From Archaeoglobus sp. (lineage in GTDB: Archaea; Halobacteriota; Archaeoglobi; Archaeoglobales; Archaeoglobaceae), in assembly GCA_017656505.1 (NCBI GenBank), contig JACDNU010000016.1:1-49099 (forward strand): a stretch of 49,099 bases of DNA, written 5' to 3'. Below, piece after piece: positions 43,975 to 49,099 of the stretch. The position numbers were made by a program, and so were the translations under genes. Under the pieces are notes generated by a model, which saw only the letters and a program-made list of their open reading frames with translations, was not told the DNA's origin and did no database searches. The stretch's first letter is position 1, and each line of letters opens with the position of its first letter.

Positions 43975-44955
43975 CTACAAAAGGATCTCTATCGCTAGCT
44001 TCTCTGATAGCTCCCTGTACCTGTTCCTTACCGTTACCTCAGTAACTCCAGCGATCTCAGCTACCTTCTTCTGAGTTCTTCTCTCTCCGTAGAGTATTGA
44101 GGCTATATAGATGGCTGCCGCAGCAACTCCAGCAGGCCCCTTGCCGGAGACGAGTTCCCTCTCTTCGGCTTTCTTTATGATTTCGATGGCCTTCTTCTGC
44201 ACGTCTCTGCTTAGGTTAAGCATACCACAAAACCTAGAGATGTATTCCAAAGGACTCACAGGCATGAGCTTTAAACCCATCTCCCTTATGAGATATCTGT
44301 AGGTCCTTCCTATCTCCTTTTTCTTGATCTTGGAGAAGGCTGCAATCTCATCCAGCGTTCTGGGGATCTTTGCCTCTCTGCATGCAGCGTAGAGAGATGC
44401 AGCGGCAACACCCTCTATGCTTCTCCCCTTTATCAGATTTTTTTCTAGGGCTTTTCTGTAGATGATCGAAGCTATCTCCTTTATGCTCCTTGGCAGGCCG
44501 AGAGCCGACACCATCCTGTCAATCTCGCTTAAGGCGAAGGTGAGGTTCCTCTCCGATGCGTTGCTTATTCTGATCCTTTTCTGCCACCTTCTCAGCCTGA
44601 AAAACCATGCTCTGTTTCTTACTGAGATCGATTTGCCGTGAAAGTCTTTGTTGTTATAGCTGATAATCGTAGAAAGCCCTTTGTCATGGAATGCATACGT
44701 TACGGGGGCTCCCGCTCTTGATCTCTTCTCCTTCTGCTCGCTATCGAAGGCCCTCCATTCGGGGCCTGCATCGATGTAGGTATCTTCAAGAACAAGTCCG
44801 CAATCTTGGCAGACGAATTCTCCTCGCCTGTAATCCAAAATAAGTCTGGGACTCCCGCACTCAGGGCAGAGCTCTAAAGCCTCCTCCCTCTCTACCTCTC
44901 TTTCCAATCTTTCTATCTCTCTCCATTCGATCTCCTTTGTCCTCTCAACCTCCAA
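43975..44955 (-). CDS. tfb: Transcription initiation factor TFB
   Basis: 326 aa from TTG 44955 with a GGTGG ribosome site. The N-terminal zinc ribbon ([23 protein letters not shown], split motif CxxC...CxxC), the B-reader/linker ([12 protein letters not shown]), and two cyclin-like repeats (about 125-215 and 220-326, the second with [19 protein letters not shown] and [12 protein letters not shown]) are all complete. TFB recruits RNA polymerase to TBP-TATA. Its location inside the island raises the question of whether it is the main TFB or an accessory paralogue. Confidence 0.93.
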   Translation of the reverse strand: MEVERTKEIEWREIERLEREVEREEALELCPECGSPRLILDYRRGEFVCQDCGLVLEDTYIDAGPEWRAFDSEQKEKRSRAGAPVTYAFHDKGLSTIISYNNKDFHGKSISVRNRAWFFRLRRWQKRIRISNASERNLTFALSEIDRMVSALGLPRSIKEIASIIYRKALEKNLIKGRSIEGVAAASLYAACREAKIPRTLDEIAAFSKIKKKEIGRTYRYLIREMGLKLMPVSPLEYISRFCGMLNLSRDVQKKAIEIIKKAEERELVSGKGPAGVAAAAIYIASILYGERRTQKKVAEIAGVTEVTVRNRYRELSEKLAIEILL

Positions 44956-45541
44956 ACAACCACCTTAGAATTGCTTTTGGTTTAATCTTCTCAAGGACTT
45001 CGAGAATAACCTTGAAGGCAGGAATTAGACATGGCACCCCCCTTAAGTTTCGGTTTATTTTCTTTCAATCTTGATCTTTAACCTGCCCAGAAACTTCATA
45101 TTTAATTTATATAAAGCTTGCGAAAACCTCTTTGAAGGTTTCCTTTATGCTGGAGATTTATTGCATCCTTTTTTAGTCTCGTGTTTTAATGAAAGCAAAA
45201 TCCCTTGAAAATTTAGGTTAAAAACTTAGATGAGCAGTTATGTACTATGTTTCTCTCAAAAAGGTCAATGAACTTATACTTTATACCTCTTAAGCTCCCT
45301 CTTCATAAGCACTCTTCTCAACACCTTTTTTGCGAGAGATCTAGGGGTGCTATCAACGAATTCGACCTCACTCATTCTCTTGTATTCCGTTATTCTTGCT
45401 CAGAGCGCGCGGCCTCACTCAGTCCATTTCTAAAAGGGAAAAAGAAAAAGATTTCTTACGCAATTCATCCCGCAAGCTGAAGCTTGGGGATTTCTTGCTG
45501 ATCAGTGGTTAAAGAATTGAGGTGAAGATGGTGTCAACTCA
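44956..45541. other. Intergenic region with IS200/IS605-type end
   Basis: About 585 bp. The left half should contain the tfb promoter. A minus-strand 33-codon frame (45274-45375, MSEVEFVDSTPRSLAKKVLR) looks codon-like but has no recognised family. The right end (45464-45498) carries a TnpB-element-like terminus. No intact gene is seen. Confidence 0.4.
45464..45498 (+). mobile_element. Solo IS200/IS605-type right end (hairpin, omega-RNA-like)
   Basis: TTCATCC, then a hairpin whose stem is CAAGCT/AGCTTG with a GA loop extended by CCC/GGG, then GGGGATTTCTTGC. This matches the form of TnpB-element right ends. No TnpA or TnpB frame is recognisable beside it, so it is a scar or MITE-like copy. Confidence 0.5.
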
Positions 45542-46069
45542 TTGACCCTAAGAGGAGAGGGAAAGAGATTAGAAGACACATGCCCAAATTGTGGAACAAA
45601 AATTGTCTCTAAGACAAAGAAGGGATTTCTAACTTCTAAAACTTGGCTCGAATGTCCTGAATGTGGAAAAATTTGGAAAAACAAAGAAGAGTATAACAAA
45701 GACTTCAGACTTGCTATGGACAAAGAAGAACTTGAGAGGATCCAAGAAACTGGAAAATTGCCCGTGCTTTATACAGATGATGCTAGAATAATTCTCAGGA
45801 AAAATGAAGAACTACACCTCTATGAAGCTCCAGTTGGTCTACTTGAGGAAAGAACCCGTTCTTACTCTTATAGGTCCAAGAGTATGGGGCTGAGGATAAA
45901 AGTTGCTAGGGGTGTTTACCTGACTCCTCGGATTGGTGGAGGGACTGGTCTTTTTACAATGAAAGATACAGAACAGACGAAAGGATTAGAGAAGCCCTTA
46001 TCCAGTGTATTGAGAATGAAAATACAATCTACTACATTGGTGCAAGATTTAACGATAAAGGCTATTTGA
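45542..46069 (+). CDS. Zinc-ribbon protein with PH-like domain, disrupted 3' end
   Basis: 175 aa from TTG. The zinc ribbon CPNCGTK...CPECGKIW (about 14-43) is followed by LRKNEELHLYEAPVGLLEER and LRIKVARGVYLTPRIGGGTG, the pattern of a short PH/GRAM-like domain in prokaryotic zinc-ribbon proteins. After about residue 138 the frame turns atypical, while the +2 frame becomes strongly protein-like (WSFYNERYRTDERIREALIQ through YLKKLTSR, stop near 46088). This suggests a frameshift or a fusion with another gene's end. Function unknown. Confidence 0.5.
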   Translation: MTLRGEGKRLEDTCPNCGTKIVSKTKKGFLTSKTWLECPECGKIWKNKEEYNKDFRLAMDKEELERIQETGKLPVLYTDDARIILRKNEELHLYEAPVGLLEERTRSYSYRSKSMGLRIKVARGVYLTPRIGGGTGLFTMKDTEQTKGLEKPLSSVLRMKIQSTTLVQDLTIKAI

Positions 46070-46784
46070 AAAAACTCACTAGCCGTTGAAAAATAAAATT
46101 TGAAACTAACCCTAATCAAAAATTTATCTTTTACTCTTTCGCCATTATTCATGGGAATACTAGCAAATCCGGACGTGCTGGAAGAAGATTACATACCTCA
46201 TGAAATTTCGTGCTGCAGATAGAATAACTTCCCTATAATGTGACCTAGTCTTAAAGGAATTAAGAGTAAAATTCTTTTAGGAGAAAATTAAATATGTACA
46301 TGATTACGGGAAAAAACCCTGAATTGCTGGAATTAACTCATCAAGAAGAGCGAGTTTAATTTTTGAAAGTCTACTTCACGGTGGTCAAAAGAGAGAAAAA
46401 CAAACGGAAAATAGATAGTTATCATCAATTCGGAGGAGATAATATTCAGAAAAGATTAAATAACCATTAGTTTATACAACAAAACATAGTAATCGAAATT
46501 CACTGCACTAATAAAAATCTAGTTCATCATTACTATACTTTTCTAGTTTCCTAGTTAGAATCAATAAATAAAACCATTACATTTTTGATTCTTAAGCATA
46601 GTAAACAACCTTACTCATGGAAGTTTACACTTTAGAACTAAGCTAAACCTACCGACAACACAAGAAAACAGGAAAAATCCCAATTATAAGCTAGTGTATA
46701 ATTTTCGTTTTCTGGTTGCTGCCAAATCTATCCTACTTTCATTTACGAAAAGTATATAAAAAAAATAAAAAATAATTTACAACC
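46070..46784. other. Gene-poor region with decayed sequence
   Basis: About 0.7 kb, very AT-rich. Apart from the Cdc6 N-terminal relic at 46151-46226 I see no gene, RNA or repeat. Confidence 0.5.
46151..46330 (+). pseudogene. N-terminal relic of an Orc1/Cdc6 replication initiator
   Basis: ATG 46151 reads ILANPDVLEEDYIPHEISC and then stops. This is the opening of archaeal Cdc6 proteins just before the AAA+ domain (usually DYIPxxxxHRExQ). Further on, AATATGTACATGATTACGGG near 46291 resembles a decayed IYGKTGTGKT P-loop region. A TATA-like AATTTATCTT lies 25-30 bp before the ATG. It matches the loss of the prim-pol at the other end. Confidence 0.45.
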
Positions 46785-47171
46785 ATGAAGACGAAGAACC
46801 GATCGAAAGCCAGATACGACGAGCTCAATCCACCCATTACTTTCCGCCTGTCCAGAGAAGAAAGAAATGAGCTGAAGCAATTCTTGGTGGAAGAAGGGAT
46901 TACGCTTGCAGAGTTTGTGAGAAGAGCGATTCGAAACAGAAAAGAAATTAACGAGATCAATGACGAATTAAATTATCTCAGAGTAGAAGTAAACAGGTTC
47001 AGAGTAGAAATTAGTAAAATGAAGAAAGTCCGGTTTGTGCCTCGCTGCAGCAAGTGCGGAAGAGATTTTTGTTACGGACCAGAACTGCCTGGATGGGATA
47101 GAGTAGGACCGATTCTGGAGAGGGCTTTTAAAGGACATGTGTGGAATATGTTACAGAAACTGGTAACATGA
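46785..47171 (+). CDS. Ribbon-helix-helix protein with coiled coil and Cys pair
   Basis: 128 aa. PITFRLSREERNELKQFLVE then LAEFVRRAIRNRKE is a ribbon-helix-helix DNA-binding unit. A coiled coil (about 55-82) and CSKCGRDFCYG (possible zinc site) follow. Such proteins are common on archaeal plasmids and viruses. The stop overlaps the ATG of the next gene (ATGA), so the two are coupled. Confidence 0.65.
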   Translation: MKTKNRSKARYDELNPPITFRLSREERNELKQFLVEEGITLAEFVRRAIRNRKEINEINDELNYLRVEVNRFRVEISKMKKVRFVPRCSKCGRDFCYGPELPGWDRVGPILERAFKGHVWNMLQKLVT

Positions 47172-47497
47172 GAAGGGGTAAGAATTACTACGATGAACCC
47201 GTGTATAAGATACCGGAAAATTTACCTTTAAGTGTTGTTCTGCTGGCTATTGTTGCTAAATACTATCCACGCCCCGTCAGCTATAGAGTTTTACTGCGTG
47301 ACTGGACTTTTTTCGTCCCACACGAGAAAGCATACTACATGATGGCCTCTTACATCCGCAGATCTTCGCATATCAAAAGAGTTGGACGTGGAGAGGTGGT
47401 TATGAATCCCTCGGGCTGGATGAAGCTGGCTTATTACGATAAGAAAGTAGGTCTGCCCTATATCTTGAAGGAACCAATTGAGACTGCTCTTGAATAA
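47168..47497 (+). CDS. Small unknown protein of the island's right end
   Basis: 109 aa from ATG 47168 in an ATGA overlap with the RHH gene. It reads YKIPENLPLSVVLLAIVAKY, then YRVLLRDWTFFVPHEKAYYM and IRRSSHIKRVGRGEV, suggesting a winged-helix-like fold (conserved basic tail region), but I do not recognise a family. Possibly an accessory replication or excision factor. Confidence 0.5.
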   Translation: MRRGKNYYDEPVYKIPENLPLSVVLLAIVAKYYPRPVSYRVLLRDWTFFVPHEKAYYMMASYIRRSSHIKRVGRGEVVMNPSGWMKLAYYDKKVGLPYILKEPIETALE

Positions 47498-47529
47498 TTC
47501 AAGGGTATAGCTCCTAGATAGAGTAATTC

Positions 47530-47692
47530 TTTTTGATATGGACATCAAAAATAAACTTGTGATTTAATAAAATCTTAATGTCAGTTTCGCTTAAAAAGTA
47601 TTAAGCAAAAATAATGCCATTTTTAATTATTCATAAATTTTATATTAATATATCGAATTAACGATTATTTCGGTTTTTGATATGGACATCAA
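47530..47692. repeat. Two 19-bp direct repeats with internal dyad, TTGATATGGACATCAA
   Basis: TTTTTGATATGGACATCAA occurs at 47530-47548 and 47674-47692. Each contains TTGAT-N6-ATCAA. The palindrome GCTTAA-N6-TTAAGC (47589-47606) lies between them in very AT-rich DNA. Candidate iterons, integrase arm sites or origin elements near the right end of the island. Confidence 0.55.
47589..47606. promoter_or_regulatory. Palindrome GCTTAA-N6-TTAAGC (right-end copy)
   Basis: Same arms and spacing as 25504-25521 near the left end of the island; spacers differ. Possibly bound by an element-encoded ribbon-helix-helix regulator. Confidence 0.45.
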
Positions 47693-47860
47693 GTAAAAAC
47701 TTATAATTAGCTAAATATATCCCTATTTTCATAATCCTCTAAGAAGGTGGAAAGGAGGTTTTATTTTAATATTGAACAAATAAAAACAGAAAAGCTTTTA
47801 TTTTTCAAGTGCAATTTTAAAAAAAGAGGAAGAAAACAAAACGGCTTTATACTTTCTCCG

Positions 47861-47878
47861 ATAAGCCAGGGCCCGGAT
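47861..47878. repeat. Right attachment site inside tRNA-Cys
   Basis: ATAAGCCAGGGCCCGGAT, identical to 24022-24039. It covers the tRNA 3' end, so integration keeps the tRNA functional. Confidence 0.75.
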
Positions 47879-47935
47879 TCGAACCGGGGTAAAGTGGATC
47901 TGCAGTCCACCGCATAGCCCCTCTGCCACCCTGGC
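47864..47935 (-). tRNA. tRNA-Cys (GCA)
   Basis: On the minus strand a complete cloverleaf folds: acceptor GCCAGGG/CCCTGGC, anticodon stem GTGGA/TCCAC with loop CTGCAGA (anticodon GCA), T arm CCGGG-TTCGAAT-CCCGG type. Discriminator T (U73) is the usual identity base for Cys. CCA is not encoded. A TATA-like TTTAATAAA lies about 45-50 bp upstream (47979-47990). It is the integration target of the island. Confidence 0.95.
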
Positions 47936-48318
47936 TTGGGGTAGTTAGATGTTTGATGTTACATCTTCTACTTTTCCAAATAAGTTTATTAAATTTATGG
48001 TCTTGCTTACGTTCTTGATGTTGCTTACTTATTGCTGTTTGCCTTTGTGAAATTCTAATCAATACAATCCTTTCGTGGAATGAAAATGGAATTGGTGATT
48101 TAACTAATTTTAATTCCTTGGAATTCTCGAATCCTCGGGTCCTCAAAATTTTCAGAAGCTTTGGAATCCTTCGAAGCCGATAAAATCGATATAACCAGTA
48201 ACCAAAGTAATCAAAATAAAAAAGAAACCATCACCGAGTGATTTGGTGACCGTAAATTTAACCTTAGACTTTCAAACTTTTTTCCTTTCCATCAATCGAT
48301 TTTTTAGATCGAACTGGG
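47936..48318. other. Intergenic region between tRNA-Cys and the RRM gene
   Basis: About 380 bp. The left end holds the tRNA-Cys promoter on the minus strand; otherwise I see nothing. Confidence 0.5.
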
Positions 48319-48579
48319 TTAAAATCGCCTTCTTTCCGTTCTTGGCCTTGCGACATTAACCTTAATTTCCCTGCCGTTCAGATAGCTTCCGTCGATTGCT
48401 TCGATCGCTGCCTTAGCTTCATCTTCTGTAGGCATCTCAACGAACGCAAATCCTCTCGACTTTCCTGAGAACCGATCCTTGATTATGTTCACGGACTCAA
48501 CTTCTCCGTATGCTTCAAAGACTTTTCTCAAGTCGTCTTCTTTTGCCTCAAATGGCAGGTTTCCGACATAGATGTTCAT
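48319..48579 (-). CDS. Small RNA-recognition-motif (RRM) RNA-binding protein
   Basis: 86 aa, a single RRM. RNP2 reads IYVGNLPF and RNP1 reads KSRGFAFVEM, followed by an Arg-rich tail (ARPRTERRRF). It resembles the bacterial/cyanobacterial Rbp family, which binds RNA and is often cold-induced. RRM proteins are rare in Archaea, so horizontal acquisition is likely. It has ribosome site GGAGG seven bases before the ATG and a TATA-like TTTATATTAT (48606-48616). It stands alone between tRNA-Cys and 23S rRNA. Confidence 0.9.
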   Translation of the reverse strand: MNIYVGNLPFEAKEDDLRKVFEAYGEVESVNIIKDRFSGKSRGFAFVEMPTEDEAKAAIEAIDGSYLNGREIKVNVARPRTERRRF

Positions 48580-48750
48580 TTACTAACCTCCTAACTTTTC
48601 AGGAATAATATAAACAAAAGTCTATACATTCCCTCAATCTCCATCGCCTTAAGGGTATAAATAGTTATCTGGGTAGGTGAGATGACTGACCAAAGCGATT
48701 AGTCGGGGGATTAACTAGAATTAAATGGAGGTTAACCGGAAATTACCAAG

Positions 48751-48757
48751 AAAAAAA
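48751..48757 (-). terminator. Oligo-T terminator after 23S rRNA
   Basis: Seven T residues on the minus strand, about 50 bp past the predicted 23S 3' end. This is the usual archaeal termination signal. Confidence 0.45.
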
Positions 48758-48802
48758 TCAGCGCCATGAGAGGTCCATTTCCCAGCATGTACCTGGAACC
48801 AG

Positions 48803-49099
48803 CCAAGCTAAACCGGCACGGGCGTTAGTGACCGCGGGCTGAACGGGTCGTTGCCTTCCCGCTTACACCCCGGTCCTATCAACCCCGTCTTCTACGGGAG
48901 CCCTTATGGGAGGCTCTTTTCAGGGGCGGTTTCAGGCTTAGATGCTTTCAGCCTTTAACCGCGTAGCGCGTAGCTGCCCGGCAATGCCCTGCCGGACAAC
49001 CGGTCGACCAGTGGCGCCGGAGGCTCGTTCCTCTCGTACTAGAGCCTCCTTCCCCTCAGCCGCCCTGACACCCCCGTTAGATAGCAACCGACCTGTCTC
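48803..49099 (-). rRNA. 23S rRNA, 3' end (partial)
   Basis: The minus strand contains universal large-subunit motifs: the sarcin-ricin loop AGTACGAGAGGAAC, and later GTTGATAGG and GTGTAAGCG near the 3' terminus, ending about GGTTTAGCTT by analogy with the E. coli end. The gene runs beyond the right edge. The exact 3' end is estimated. Confidence 0.92.

Larger units (their letters stand above)
24022..47878. mobile_element. tRNA-Cys-associated integrated mosaic island
   Basis: An 18-bp identical duplication of the tRNA-Cys 3' end (ATAAGCCAGGGCCCGGAT) bounds about 23.9 kb. The sequence to the left of both copies is also alike (about 70% over the adjacent 54 bp with equal spacing). A tyrosine recombinase gene lies 60 bp inside the left copy. 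The interior holds ribbon-helix-helix genes, prim-pol and Cdc6 relics, IS remnants, truncated biosynthetic genes and a catabolic cluster, so the island is a worn composite, not a freshly inserted element. Confidence 0.65.

Noticed and set aside
45247-45480. 77-codon plus-strand frame upstream of the IS605-type end
   Set aside because: Composition is not protein-like, it overlaps the hairpin end, and no TnpB motifs are present.
47847-48146. 99-codon minus-strand frame over the tRNA-Cys gene
   Set aside because: It reads straight through the tRNA and has no family likeness; the tRNA cloverleaf explains the sequence.
48650-48720. Possible C/D-box sRNA with ATGA and CTGA motifs beyond the 23S 3' end
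   Set aside because: Boxes are not in the correct order or spacing; more likely pre-rRNA processing sequence.
1-49099. CRISPR array
   Set aside because: No regularly spaced 24-40 bp repeats were seen on reading the window; no cas genes are present.

Overview
The window reads as the chromosome of a thermophilic euryarchaeon of the Archaeoglobales (Archaeoglobus/Ferroglobus/Geoglobus type). The lineage call is inference. It rests on a GatE-type Glu-tRNA(Gln) amidotransferase, SRP19, an archaeal tRNA-G10 methyltransferase, a TFB, F420-family and [4Fe-4S] 4-hydroxybutyryl-CoA dehydratase genes, a PGF-CTERM surface protein, and secreted proteins joining a beta-propeller to cohesin and dockerin domains, an architecture best known from Archaeoglobus fulgidus. 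Many genes have TATA boxes about 25 bp before the start codon (leaderless mRNAs) or GGAGGTGA-type ribosome sites with GTG/TTG starts.

Region 1 (1-4.7 kb, minus strand): four consecutive secreted cohesin/dockerin proteins. One is anchored by PGF-CTERM and two are propeller-cohesin-dockerin chains, so they could assemble into a surface polymer. One dockerin is frameshifted. Region 2 (4.8-23.9 kb): ordinary chromosome. It holds a NitT/TauT-type ABC transporter, gatE, an oligopeptide-type binding lipoprotein, and a four-gene purine/methylthioadenosine salvage operon (phosphoribosyltransferase, adenine deaminase, phosphoribosyltransferase, MTA phosphorylase) whose TATA box sits inside a palindrome. 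It continues with a CBS-ParB-fold protein, SRP19 and the tRNA methyltransferase, a slipin, a surface protein, a HEAT-repeat protein, a transglutaminase-like lipoprotein, VapBC and a permease.

Region 3 (24.0-47.88 kb): a mosaic island between a duplicated 3' end of tRNA-Cys (18 bp identical at 24022-24039 and 47861-47878). A tyrosine recombinase lies just inside the left copy. Ribbon-helix-helix genes and relics of replication genes (prim-pol N-terminus, Cdc6 N-terminus) lie near the two ends. The palindrome GCTTAA-N6-TTAAGC occurs near both ends. The interior holds truncated aromatic amino-acid genes (aroA, aroC, aroK, trpD) plus an intact trpC, IS remnants, a second TFB or the main TFB, and a 13-kb catabolic cluster. 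That cluster has a minus-strand operon (M24 hydrolase, sodium symporter, winged-helix regulator, FMN 2-hydroxyacid dehydrogenase, MFS carrier) and plus-strand genes (two PaaK-type CoA ligases, an F420-type oxidoreductase starting at CTG, 4-hydroxybutyryl-CoA dehydratase, a CGGC small protein). It looks like import, hydrolysis, CoA activation and dehydration of an unidentified carboxylic acid.

Region 4 (47.9-49.1 kb): intact tRNA-Cys, a small RRM protein (unusual in Archaea) and the 3' end of 23S rRNA, all on the minus strand.
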